Shown: positions 26,172 to 34,050 of the stretch, one piece after another | How positions within the stretch are numbered: the stretch's first letter is position 1 | Layout of the letters: every line of letters starts with the position of its first letter | DNA from: Lacticaseibacillus sharpeae JCM 1186 = DSM 20505 | Lineage (GTDB): Bacteria; Bacillota; Bacilli; Lactobacillales; Lactobacillaceae | Direction: 5' to 3' | NCBI RefSeq assembly: GCF_001436225.1 | Contig: NZ_AYYO01000009.1 | Span: 1 to 64,000 of the forward strand | DNA: 64,000 bases | Made by a program: the position numbers and the translations under genes | The notes under the pieces: generated by a model | What the model was told of the DNA's origin: nothing | The model's database searches: none | What the model saw: only the letters and a program-made list of their open reading frames with translations

Positions 26172-26331
26172 GCGTTTTTCTCCGATTGATAAGGAATGAC
26201 GGCAGTTAGGGTGAATCTGATTCAGAAAAAATGCCGGGATGATTAGCGCCCTGTGTTATCCGGGCGCAAGCGTGCCAATCTGTGCGTGCACACCCCTAAT
26301 GCTACCCGAAAATGGCCCCTGTTTCAAAAAA

Positions 26332-26466
26332 TTATTTCATTTCTTCTATGTAAGTATGTTAGGATGGACTAGTTGCAAAGAATTCCCGATGGGGCCACGA
26401 AGATTAGTTGCGTCGTTTTGACCAACTGCACAGTGGCATGCCTTGTAACCGACAATTGAAGGGGGA
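26332..26466 (+). promoter_or_regulatory. SMK box (SAM-III) riboswitch and promoter of metK
   Basis: A weak promoter (TTATTT 26332-26337, 17 bases, TATGTT 26355-26360) precedes a leader with SMK-box marks. AGTTGCAAAG (26371-26380) pairs with CCTTGTAAC (26441-26449), AATTCCCGA follows the 5' arm, and the 3' part ATGCCTTGTAACCGACAATTGA runs into the ribosome site GGGGGA (26461-26466). In this class SAM stabilises pairing of the Shine-Dalgarno region and blocks translation of SAM synthetase. Confidence 0.88.
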
Positions 26467-26476
26467 AAATATTTTC

Positions 26477-27661
26477 ATGCAGGAACGACACTTATTTACG
26501 TCCGAGTCCGTCTCAGAAGGACACCCGGATAAGGTCGCTGATCAGATCAGTGACGCGATTCTCGATGCGATTCTCGCCAAAGACCCAATGGCGCGGGTGG
26601 CGTGCGAAACAACCGTTACGACTGGCCTTGTGCTGGTAGTCGGGGAAATCTCCACCACTGCGTACGTTGACATTCAGGGAATCGTCCGCGGGACCATTCG
26701 CCGCATTGGCTACACCAAGGAAAGCGGCTTTGATCCTGATTCAGTCGCCGTGCTGGTTGCACTTGATGAACAGTCACCAGACATTGCGCAAGGGGTTGAT
26801 GAATCCCTTGAAGCACGCGACGCCGACACCGACCCACTCGATAAGATTGGGGCGGGGGACCAGGGGATGATGTTCGGGTTTGCTTGTGACGAGACACCCG
26901 AATACATGCCACTACCCGCTGCATTAGCACACGCGCTCATGCGGCGGACGGCTAAGCTGCGGCATGACGGGACGATTAAGTATTTGCGTCCGGATGCCAA
27001 GGCTCAGGTTACCGTTGAATACGACGACAACGACAAGCCTGTGCGCGTGGACACCATTGTTCTGTCCACCCAGCACGACCCAGACGCGACGCTCGACCAG
27101 ATTCGCCGCGACGTTGAAGAGCAGATTGTGCGCAAGGTAATTCCGGCGCAGCTGCTCGATGAGAACACCAAGATTCTGGTTAACCCAACTGGCCGTTTCG
27201 TACTCGGGGGCCCCGCAGCGGATGCGGGCCTGACCGGACGGAAGGTCATCGTTGATACGTACGGCTCATACGCCCGTCATGGTGGTGGGGCCTTCTCCGG
27301 TAAGGATGCGACGAAGGTTGACCGTTCTGCGTCCTACGCAGCGCGGTACATCGCCAAGAACATCGTTGCCGCGGGGCTAGCAAGTAAGCTTGAAGTTCAG
27401 CTCGCCTACGCCATTGGGGTTGCGAAGCCCGTGTCGATTTCGGTCAACACGTTTGGCACGAACAAAATTGCAGAGGATAAGATCGTTGCTGCCATTCGCG
27501 ACAACTTCGACCTGCGTCCAGCCGGGATTATTGAGATGCTCAATCTCCGCCGGCCAATATATGAACAAACTGCGGCTTATGGTCACTTCGGCCGCACAGA
27601 CATCGACTTGCCTTGGGAACACCTGGACAAGGTTGACGTGCTGAAGCAACTGCTTAAGTAG
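26477..27661 (+). CDS. metK: S-adenosylmethionine synthetase
   Basis: 394 aa from ATG 26477, eleven bases after GGGGGA. It condenses methionine and ATP into SAM. Family motifs: [54 protein letters not shown]-like [22 protein letters not shown], and the closing YGHFGR. Normal length. Its translation should be shut off by SAM through the SMK box in its leader. Longer upstream in-frame codons lie within the riboswitch and are not used. Confidence 0.97.
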   Translation: MQERHLFTSESVSEGHPDKVADQISDAILDAILAKDPMARVACETTVTTGLVLVVGEISTTAYVDIQGIVRGTIRRIGYTKESGFDPDSVAVLVALDEQSPDIAQGVDESLEARDADTDPLDKIGAGDQGMMFGFACDETPEYMPLPAALAHALMRRTAKLRHDGTIKYLRPDAKAQVTVEYDDNDKPVRVDTIVLSTQHDPDATLDQIRRDVEEQIVRKVIPAQLLDENTKILVNPTGRFVLGGPAADAGLTGRKVIVDTYGSYARHGGGAFSGKDATKVDRSASYAARYIAKNIVAAGLASKLEVQLAYAIGVAKPVSISVNTFGTNKIAEDKIVAAIRDNFDLRPAGIIEMLNLRRPIYEQTAAYGHFGRTDIDLPWEHLDKVDVLKQLLK

Positions 27662-27677
27662 TGATCGATTGGTATGG

Positions 27678-27706
27678 GAGGCAACTTTATTTAGTTGTCT
27701 CTTTTT
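27678..27706 (+). terminator. Terminator of metK
   Basis: Nine-base arms (27678-27686, 27693-27701) with one G-T pair, then T5. Confidence 0.8.
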
Positions 27707-27770
27707 GTTTGCCCTCAATTCGGGTAAGCAGATGTGCACGAAGCAAGAACGCGAGGTTGGTTGAAGAAAT

Positions 27771-29228
27771 ATGAACCAGAAAAAAACTAATGTGGCCGTA
27801 GTGACGGCGACGATTTTTATTGCAACATTTATGGCCGCCATCGAGGGGACCATTGTTAGTACCGCGATGCCGACCATTGTGGGCTCCCTCCACGGTGTGA
27901 AGCTCATGAACTGGGTGTTCACGATGTACCTGTTGACCAGTGCGATGGCCACGCCGATTTACGGCAAAATGGCGGACCGCATTGGCCGCAAGCCGGTCTT
28001 ATTGTTCAGCTTGGCCGTCTTCGTGGTCGGCTCGCTGCTTAGCGGCCTGTCCCAGTCGATGCCGATGTTGATTCTGTTCCGGGCACTGCAGGGAATTGGG
28101 GCCGGCGGGATTATGCCGGTCACCTTCACCATCATCGCGGACATCTACCCGATTGATAAGCGGGCCAAGGTGCTGGGCTTTAACGGGTCCGCCTGGGGCA
28201 TTGCCGCCGTGGTCGCCCCACTGATTGGGGGCTTCATCGTTGACCGTCTGTCTTGGCACTGGGTCTTCATCTTGAACGTGCCAATTGGGATTTTGACGAT
28301 GATTCTCACGGCCATTTTCCTGCGTGAAAACCACGTCAAGAAGAGCGGCCCCATCGATATTGCCGGCACGGTCCTGCTGGCGATGACATTGCTGTTCATG
28401 CTCTCTGGGTTCCAGATGCTAGACAGTAAAAACGGCGTCATCATTTTCGCCGTCCTGTTTGCCCTCGCAATCATCAGCCTGGTACTGTTCATTCGGCAGG
28501 AAAAGCGGGCGGTTGATCCTGTGATTAGCCTGGATTTATTCGCTTCCCGCACGTTCACGATTCAGAACGTACTGGCAGCCATTGTTTCCGGGATTGTCAT
28601 GGGCCACGAAGTCTACATGCCGATGTGGATGCAGGGGATTCTGGGCCTCGATGCTTCAATGGGGGGCTTTGCCGTGACCCCAAGTAGCCTCATGTGGGTG
28701 ATTGGCTCGTTCATTGCGGGTCGGATGCTCGTGCAGATGCGGCCACAGCGGGTGCTCGTGGTGTCGCTGGCGATTATCACTGTCGGTATCGTGACGCTCA
28801 CGCTGGTACCAGTGTCGACGCCGTTTGCTGCGTTCCTCGCCATTTCCGCCGTGCTTGGTTCCGGGTTCGGGATTGCGATTACGACCACGACGGTTAGTTC
28901 GCAGGCAGCTGTCTCGCAGGACAAAGTGGGGGTTGCGACGGGGTTCAACACGCTCAGCCGGACACTGGGCCAGACCGTGATGGTTGCCATTTTCGGAATG
29001 ATTTTCAACGTGCAGGTAGCTAGCGGCACACACGCACACGGGTTGCAGGTAGCGATGATGAACAAGCTCATCAACCCGCATACGGTGAGCCAGCTGCCAC
29101 AAAGCGTGGTGCCCACTCTGCGCAACATTTTGTTTGGCGCGTTGCACGGCGTCTACATTGCGTGCGCCGTGGTTGTTGTCCTGGGGATTTTCCTCAACTT
29201 GCTTGACCGAACGCACCGCACCAAGTAG
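27771..29228 (+). CDS. MFS drug exporter, DHA2 (EmrB/QacA) family
   Basis: 485 aa with 14 helices. The first helix reads FIATFMAAIEGTIVSTAMPTI, an Asp/Glu-containing helix 1 typical of proton-driven drug exporters. The loop 2-3 motif A is YGKMADRIGRKPVLL. Motif C falls in APLIGGFIVDRLSWHWVFILNVPIG. Likely proton/drug antiport across the plasma membrane; the substrate is unknown. It stands alone between metK and the PlsC/GT8 operon, with a poor ribosome site (TTGAAGAA). Confidence 0.88.
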   Translation: MNQKKTNVAVVTATIFIATFMAAIEGTIVSTAMPTIVGSLHGVKLMNWVFTMYLLTSAMATPIYGKMADRIGRKPVLLFSLAVFVVGSLLSGLSQSMPMLILFRALQGIGAGGIMPVTFTIIADIYPIDKRAKVLGFNGSAWGIAAVVAPLIGGFIVDRLSWHWVFILNVPIGILTMILTAIFLRENHVKKSGPIDIAGTVLLAMTLLFMLSGFQMLDSKNGVIIFAVLFALAIISLVLFIRQEKRAVDPVISLDLFASRTFTIQNVLAAIVSGIVMGHEVYMPMWMQGILGLDASMGGFAVTPSSLMWVIGSFIAGRMLVQMRPQRVLVVSLAIITVGIVTLTLVPVSTPFAAFLAISAVLGSGFGIAITTTTVSSQAAVSQDKVGVATGFNTLSRTLGQTVMVAIFGMIFNVQVASGTHAHGLQVAMMNKLINPHTVSQLPQSVVPTLRNILFGALHGVYIACAVVVVLGIFLNLLDRTHRTK

Positions 29229-29257
29229 TTTGCGGTCGCAATCTTGCCCGTGCACGA

Positions 29258-29287
29258 AGCACTTCACTTTCGCGTGGAGTGCTTTTT
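29258..29287 (+). terminator. Terminator of the DHA2 exporter
   Basis: Ten-base arms (29258-29267, 29274-29283) followed by T5. Confidence 0.8.
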
Positions 29288-29356
29288 CTGTGCGGAAAAA
29301 CAGGGATTGCCCGCGTGCTTGCTGTCTGGAGCCGTCAGTGATGGTTCACCCCAGAC

Positions 29357-29417
29357 TTGATTTACACGGGAAATGAGTTATAATTTTCGGTAAAGAATGG
29401 ATTGAGTGCTCACTCAA
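29357..29417 (+). promoter_or_regulatory. Promoter and TetR-type operator of the PlsC/GT8 operon
   Basis: TTGATT (29357-29362), 16 bases, TATAAT (29379-29384). The perfect palindrome TTGAGTGCTCACTCAA follows at 29402-29417, just after the expected transcription start. A 13-of-16 match (TTAAGTGTTTACTCAA) occupies the same position at the tetR promoter (33647-33662). The pairing strongly suggests that the neighbouring TetR represses both units. Confidence 0.78.
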
Positions 29418-29456
29418 AAATGCCATGTAAGCGGGAATTTATAGGGGGTGGCCGGC

Positions 29457-30206
29457 GTGCAACGCGAACAATTCTATCATGAGTTCACCGATGATTTTGT
29501 TGCCAGTCCGGAGCAAGAGCGCACGCTGCCGGCCGATTACTCCTGGCACCAGGAACGCCCGCACCTCGCACACCTCGTCTATTGGGGTGCGCGGTTGCTC
29601 GGCGGGTTATACGTGCGGGTGTTTTTGCACGTTCAAGTCCGCGGACGCGCCAAGGTGGCACGGATCAAAGGCGGTGCGTTTATTTACGCCAACCACACCC
29701 AGCCGGTTGGGGACGTGTTCGTACCCATGCTGGCGGGAGCGGGCAAACGGGTGGATACCGTCGCGGCGCCCGCTAACCTGAGCGTGCCGGTGCTCGGACG
29801 GTTGCTGAAGCTCGGCGGCGCGCTCGTCTTACCGCAGAGCATGCACCAACTGGCGGCGTTCAATCGCGAGGTGCGCAGCCGCATTGCGTCCGGCCACGTG
29901 GTGACGGTGTACCCCGAGGCCCACGTCTGGCCGTACGCCACCATCATCCGGCCGTTTGTCCCCGGGAGCATGCACTACCCCGTGGCGAGCAATACGCCGG
30001 TGTTTGCCATGACCACTACGTATCAGCGGCGCAGATGCGGTCGAAAGCCGCGCATTACCGTCGACATTGACGGACCGTTCATGCCGGACGAACAGCTACC
30101 CCGCAAAAAGCAGCAGAGCCAGTTAACCGCGCAGGTCCAGGCAGCGATGCACAGCCGGGCGCAGGCGCAAAACACGTACACATACATCAAGTACACCAAA
30201 AAGTAA
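29457..30206 (+). CDS. PlsC-like acyltransferase (first of operon)
   Basis: 249 aa from GTG 29457; the alternative GTG 29448 overlaps the ribosome site AGGGGGTGG. Lysophosphatidate acyltransferase-like core: FIYANHTQPVGD near residue 76, then YPEAHVWPYATIIRPF near 153, matching motifs I and III. Motif I reads H-x5-D rather than the usual H-x4-D, so activity or substrate may differ. There is one possible hydrophobic helix near 48-62, otherwise a peripheral protein. It probably moves an acyl group onto a lipid or sugar lipid. First of four genes with two GT8 transferases, under a TetR-type operator. Confidence 0.75.
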   Translation: MQREQFYHEFTDDFVASPEQERTLPADYSWHQERPHLAHLVYWGARLLGGLYVRVFLHVQVRGRAKVARIKGGAFIYANHTQPVGDVFVPMLAGAGKRVDTVAAPANLSVPVLGRLLKLGGALVLPQSMHQLAAFNREVRSRIASGHVVTVYPEAHVWPYATIIRPFVPGSMHYPVASNTPVFAMTTTYQRRRCGRKPRITVDIDGPFMPDEQLPRKKQQSQLTAQVQAAMHSRAQAQNTYTYIKYTKK

Positions 30207-30227
30207 CGCAATGGGAGGGAAGACAAT

Positions 30228-31052
30228 ATGAACATTTTATATTGTGGTGACGCACACATGGCGGATGGCTTGCTCATCTCCACGCTCAGTCTAACCAAAC
30301 ACTATCAGGCACCAATTCACGTCTACGTTTTGACCGCTAATATCCACACCCAGAACCGGGATTTTCAGGCCTTGGGGCAAGACGCGGTGACGGTCGTGCA
30401 GGAGCAGTTGCACGACGTCAACCCGCTCAGCTCCGCGGAGTTGATTGACATTACCGACATCTTCACGGCGAACCCGCCTACCGTCAACATGGACACCCGC
30501 TTCACCCCGTACTGCATGCTGCGGCTGTACAGCGACCTCGTGCCGCAGTTGCCCGACCGGCTGCTGTACCTGGACACTGACATCGTGTGCCGGGAAAGCC
30601 CCCAGCACTTCTACGACCAGGACCTCACGGGGACCGAATTCGTGGGGGTTCTCGACCACTACGGTAAGTGGTTCTTCCACAGCCAGTTGCGGGCCCTCGA
30701 TTACGTGAACTCGGGGATGATGCTGATGAACATGCCTCAGATCCGCAAAACGCAGCTATTTGTGCGCTGCCGCCGGGTGTGCGCGACGGTCAAGATGTTC
30801 ATGCCCGACCAGTCGGCCCTCAACAAGTTGGCAGATACCAAGCGTTTGGCGCCGCGGCGGTTCAACGAACAGCGGCGGCTGCACCGGAACACCGTGTTCC
30901 AGCACTTCACCACCAGTTTCCGCTTCTTCCCGTGGGTGCACACCCTGTCCGTGAAGCCTTGGGAAGTTGACCGGGTGCACAGCGATTTGCACCTGCACGA
31001 GTACGACGACGTGCTTTCGGAATACGCAGAGATTAAACACATTGCAAAATAA
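30228..31052 (+). CDS. GT8 glycosyltransferase (A)
   Basis: 274 aa, start after GGAGGGAAG. It opens NILYCGDAHMADGLLISTLSLTKHY, the usual beginning of bacterial GT8 enzymes. LLYLDTDIVC carries the DxD metal and nucleotide-sugar site, YVNSGMMLMNM is the acceptor-loop block, and PDQSALN follows. The C-terminus is rich in Arg and His (RRFNEQRRLHRN, VHSDLHLHEYDD). Retaining transferase, probably using UDP-glucose or UDP-galactose; acceptor unknown. Pairing with acyltransferase genes suggests a glycolipid product. Confidence 0.85.
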   Translation: MNILYCGDAHMADGLLISTLSLTKHYQAPIHVYVLTANIHTQNRDFQALGQDAVTVVQEQLHDVNPLSSAELIDITDIFTANPPTVNMDTRFTPYCMLRLYSDLVPQLPDRLLYLDTDIVCRESPQHFYDQDLTGTEFVGVLDHYGKWFFHSQLRALDYVNSGMMLMNMPQIRKTQLFVRCRRVCATVKMFMPDQSALNKLADTKRLAPRRFNEQRRLHRNTVFQHFTTSFRFFPWVHTLSVKPWEVDRVHSDLHLHEYDDVLSEYAEIKHIAK

Positions 31053-31129
31053 ATAATTGGTTTACTAGTAGCCGTTATTTCTAGGCAGGTGCCGCTTTTT
31101 GCGGGGCCAGAAGTATAAGGAGATTTTTT

Positions 31130-32083
31130 ATGTATGAAGCAGCAAGTGCCATGCCCATCTTTTTTGCCGTCGATGACCATTACGCCGCAAGTTTAGCGGT
31201 TGCGATTCAGTCGTTGGTGGCAAATGCCGACCGGGGGCGCAGTTACCACGTGATTGTGCTGCAACGCGGGCTTAAACCAGAGAACCGCAAGAACTTGCTC
31301 GCCCTGGCGACAGACAACGTGCAAGTTGAGCTCGTCCCAATGGCGGAACGAATCAAGGAATGCTTGGCGGATAACGGCAATAAGTTGCGGGCGGATTACT
31401 TCACGCTCACGATTTACTACCGCTTGTTTATTGCGGAAATGTTCCCGCAGTACAGCAAGGGGCTGTACCTGGATGCCGACGTGATTGCGTTGGACGATGT
31501 GGCCAAGCTGTTTGCCACCGACGTTACCGGCAAGCTCGTGGCTGCGGCGGTTGATCCGTTCATCGCTACCGATGCGATTATGGCACCATACGCCGTTAAT
31601 TCGGTGGGGGTCCCAGCGGATGCGTACGTTAATTCCGGCGTGCTCGTGATGAACCTGGCGGAAATGCGGCAGCAGCATTTTGCTGAGCACTTCCTGACCT
31701 TACTGAACCAGTACAAGTTCGCCAGCATTGCCCCCGACCAGGACTACCTGAATGCAATTGCCGCCGACCAGATGGTGCACCTGCCACTTAGCTGGAACGT
31801 GCAGGAGGTGGGCCCGAGCTATGCAGTGCAGCTGGTGCATTACAACCTATTCAAGAAGCCATGGCATTACGTGGACGTCCCGAATGGCGCCGATTTTTGG
31901 CGGTATGCGGACCAGACGCCATACGCAGCCAAGTTGCGTGCCACGCGGGCACACTTCACGGCAGCGGATGCGGCGAATGACGAAAAACACATGCGGGAAA
32001 TGGTAGCCCGGGCAGAGAGCATCACGTACGCGCCCGCATCATTCCGGGATATTCAAGCACGCACGGGGGAGGTCCGGCTGTGA
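31130..32083 (+). CDS. GT8 glycosyltransferase (B)
   Basis: 317 aa, start ATG 31130 behind AAGGAG. GT8 marks: MPIFFAVDDHYAASLAVAIQSL, KGLYLDADVIAL (DxD), AYVNSGVLVMNL, APDQDYLNAI and a late HYNLFKKPWH, where His supports the metal site. It is closer to LPS-type galactosyl/glucosyltransferases than GT8 A, and the two are not recent duplicates. A small hairpin (GGTGCCGC with GCGGGGCC, about 31088-31107) lies in the 77-base gap before it. The stop overlaps the next start (GTGA), so it is translationally coupled to the second acyltransferase. Confidence 0.88.
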   Translation: MYEAASAMPIFFAVDDHYAASLAVAIQSLVANADRGRSYHVIVLQRGLKPENRKNLLALATDNVQVELVPMAERIKECLADNGNKLRADYFTLTIYYRLFIAEMFPQYSKGLYLDADVIALDDVAKLFATDVTGKLVAAAVDPFIATDAIMAPYAVNSVGVPADAYVNSGVLVMNLAEMRQQHFAEHFLTLLNQYKFASIAPDQDYLNAIAADQMVHLPLSWNVQEVGPSYAVQLVHYNLFKKPWHYVDVPNGADFWRYADQTPYAAKLRATRAHFTAADAANDEKHMREMVARAESITYAPASFRDIQARTGEVRL

Positions 32084-32946
32084 CGTTTGCCGATCAAATC
32101 CTGCAGGGCGAGCACCTGACCGCCATTAACAACATCAAGGCGGCGGTGGCGGCGGCCGATTACACGGCCAAGGTGGAACCGGGCGACCCCGTGTTGACCC
32201 CGGAAGCAGAAAAGGCCGAATTACAGCGCTACTTGCAACACAGCAGCACTGCCTCGTTCCGGACCAAAACGCTAATTGCCCGCAAAATGATGGATACAGC
32301 GGCCTCCTGGGTGGGCCGGTCCGTGCAGTTTGTGGGCCGCGAGAATTTGGCGGCGGTTCAAGGGGGCGCCATTGTGACTAGTAACCACTTTTCGCCCATC
32401 GAGAACCTCTTCGTGCGTAGTGCCGCCCGCGGGCACCGGTTGCACATCGTCAGTCAATTGACCAACCTGATGATGCACGGTGTTCTGGGCTTCTTGATGA
32501 ACTACGGCGACACCATCCCGCTTGGCAATAGGCGGGAGTGGGTCGGCCGCGAGTTTCCTGAACTCATCCACAAGTGCCTGGTGCGCGGACAATGGGTGCT
32601 GATCTATCCGGAACAAGAGATGTGGTTCAATTACCGTAAGCCGCGCCCGGTTCAGCGGGGCGCCTATTACTACGCCGCCCGGTTCAACGTGCCCGTGGTG
32701 TCGATGTTTGTCAGCATGGAAACCACCACGCGGAAGGTGAACAAGGACTTCAACGCCATTAAGTACACCGTCCACGTATTGCCGCCTATCTATCCCGACC
32801 AAACGCTCGGGGTACGTGCGGCGAGCATCAAGATGGCGGCTACTGATTACGCGCAAAAGTGTGCAGCGTACACGGCGGCGTACGGCAAGGAGCTCGACTA
32901 TACATTCCAGCCATCCGACATCGCCGGTTGGCAGCAAAAAGGCTAG
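32080..32946 (+). CDS. PlsC-like acyltransferase (second of operon)
   Basis: 288 aa from GTG 32080, with GGGGGAGG upstream inside the preceding gene. The first ~70 residues are soluble and unlike PlsC. The acyltransferase domain then shows SNHFSPIENLF (motif I, H-x4-E in place of H-x4-D), GNRREWVGREFPEL (motif II region) and IYPEQEMWFNYRKPRP (motif III). Glu for Asp in motif I is a notable change. It belongs to the group annotated as 1-acyl-glycerol-3-phosphate acyltransferase-like, but its place beside GT8 genes hints at acylation of a sugar-bearing product. Last gene of the operon. Confidence 0.75.
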   Translation: MTFADQILQGEHLTAINNIKAAVAAADYTAKVEPGDPVLTPEAEKAELQRYLQHSSTASFRTKTLIARKMMDTAASWVGRSVQFVGRENLAAVQGGAIVTSNHFSPIENLFVRSAARGHRLHIVSQLTNLMMHGVLGFLMNYGDTIPLGNRREWVGREFPELIHKCLVRGQWVLIYPEQEMWFNYRKPRPVQRGAYYYAARFNVPVVSMFVSMETTTRKVNKDFNAIKYTVHVLPPIYPDQTLGVRAASIKMAATDYAQKCAAYTAAYGKELDYTFQPSDIAGWQQKG

Positions 32947-32978
32947 TACCACCGCATCTGCGGGGGCACTAGCCTTTG
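32936..32978. terminator. Convergent terminator of the PlsC/GT8 operon and tetR
   Basis: GGCTAGT (32941-32947) pairs with ACTAGCC (32968-32974), with an inner CGC/GCG stem. A5 and TTTGTT flank it; the operon's last stop codon is inside. Confidence 0.75.
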
Positions 32979-32984
32979 TTATCT

Positions 32985-33626
32985 CTATGGCTCCGGACTG
33001 AGGGCCTTGGTGAGGGCATCAATCACGTGCGTTTCCATGTTCGTGGTGGGCTTGACCTCGAAAAACAGGGCGGTACTCAGGATGCCGCCGGCGACGGCGA
33101 GAATCATCCGCAAAATCTCCTGGTTGTCCCACTGCACGAGCAAGCCGTCCGCCTTAAGCTGGTTGAATTTGCTGTTCAGCGCCGCGATGTAGCCCTTGGG
33201 TACGTTCGCCATGACCTTGTCGCGCACCTCTTGGTTGTAAACGAGTTCCGAGATTAGAATGCGCAGGACTTTGCGGTTGGCGCGCACGAATTCCGCGCGG
33301 TCGTGCAGGATGGTGGCGAAGAAATCGTGCAGGGTATGGTATTGCGACGTGAACCGTTCAGCGATGAAGTTATTGATGGTTGCCGGGAAGATGGATTCAA
33401 TCACCGGCTCCACGATTGCCTCCAGTAGGCCGTGTTTGCTGCCAAATTTGCTGAAAATATTGCCTTCCGCGACGCCGGCTACCTTGGCAATCTCGTGCGT
33501 GCTGGAGTTCGCGTAACCCTTCTGCGCGAAGACATCGATGGCCGCACCGATAATTTGCATCTGCTTGGCGGTGTAGTTATCAAAGACATGATTATCAATA
33601 AATATTTGTAATTCTTGCGGTTCCAT
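32985..33626 (-). CDS. TetR family regulator
   Basis: 213 aa from ATG 33626. The further upstream ATG at 33662 lies inside the operator palindrome and has no ribosome site, so the shorter start is preferred (GGGG upstream). The N-terminal helix-turn-helix is typical: IIGAAIDVFAQKGYANSSTHEIAKVAGVAEGNIFSKFGSKHGLLEAIVEPV. The C-terminal ligand domain is not assignable. The shared palindromes at 29402-29417 and 33647-33662 suggest it represses itself and the four-gene PlsC/GT8 operon that converges on it. A lipid or membrane-active compound is a reasonable guess for the inducer. Confidence 0.88.
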   Translation of the reverse strand: MEPQELQIFIDNHVFDNYTAKQMQIIGAAIDVFAQKGYANSSTHEIAKVAGVAEGNIFSKFGSKHGLLEAIVEPVIESIFPATINNFIAERFTSQYHTLHDFFATILHDRAEFVRANRKVLRILISELVYNQEVRDKVMANVPKGYIAALNSKFNQLKADGLLVQWDNQEILRMILAVAGGILSTALFFEVKPTTNMETHVIDALTKALSPEP

Positions 33627-33646
33627 GACGTGCCCCAATTCACATT

Positions 33647-33696
33647 TTAAGTGTTTACTCAAAATAAGCCTAATCGTTTACCTGTTGCCGTGTCAA
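33647..33696 (-). promoter_or_regulatory. Promoter and operator of tetR
   Basis: On the minus strand TTGACA (33696-33691), 18 bases, TAGGCT (33672-33667). TTAAGTGTTTACTCAA (33647-33662 as read on the plus strand) follows directly after the -10. The arrangement copies the operon promoter at 29357-29417. Confidence 0.72.
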
Positions 33697-33735
33697 GTGG
33701 TTTTATAAAAGAGCTAATGGAACTTTGAAAACTAT

Positions 33736-33764
33736 TTGTTTTTTCATTTTCACAATGGTATTAT
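33736..33764 (+). promoter_or_regulatory. Promoter of the MFS leader
   Basis: TTGTTT (33736-33741), 17 bases, TATTAT (33759-33764); gives a ~280-base leader before the MFS start. Confidence 0.65.
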
Positions 33765-33795
33765 TAGGCCAACTTTTAAACGGAGGAAACGTCTA

Positions 33796-33861
33796 ATGCA
33801 GAACGAACTCATTGACTGGATTGGCCAGAAGAACGCAATTATCTTCATTTTTGCGCTTTAG
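33796..33861 (+). CDS. Putative 21-aa leader peptide
   Basis: ATG 33796 sits nine bases after GGAGG (33782-33786). The peptide starts MQNELIDWIGQK and ends NAIIFIFAL at TAG 33861. It lies between a good promoter and a terminator, ahead of a drug-type MFS gene. Codons 5-8 (33809-33818) are complementary over ten bases to 33889-33898 beyond the first terminator, so ribosome position would decide between folds. Most likely a regulatory leader peptide, though a small membrane peptide or toxin cannot be excluded. Confidence 0.6.
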   Translation: MQNELIDWIGQKNAIIFIFAL

Positions 33862-33898
33862 GGGTGGAGTCTACCCTTTTTTGGTCGTCAGTCAATGA
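33861..33898 (+). terminator. Leader terminator 1 with competing long-range pairing
   Basis: A six-base stem (33862-33867 with 33871-33876) followed by T6 starts right at the leader peptide stop. CAGTCAATGA (33889-33898) can pair with TCATTGACTG (33809-33818) inside the reading frame. Confidence 0.6.
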
Positions 33899-33974
33899 AT
33901 ATTCTGCAGGTAGGTGACTGCTACGGGTGCATTAGTCGCATTCGAATCCGCAGCACCGTGACGTCCCGGCGTCG

Positions 33975-34018
33975 GCCTTGCACTCATCCGCGCATTTGCG
34001 TGGCGCAAGGCTTTTTTT
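33975..34018 (+). terminator. Leader terminator 2
   Basis: GCCTTGC (33975-33981) pairs with GCAAGGC (34005-34011), with an inner CGC/GCG stem, followed by T7; 32 bases before the MFS start. Confidence 0.7.
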
Positions 34019-34050
34019 GTGGGCGGCCTGCAGCCGGAGAAAATTTAAAA

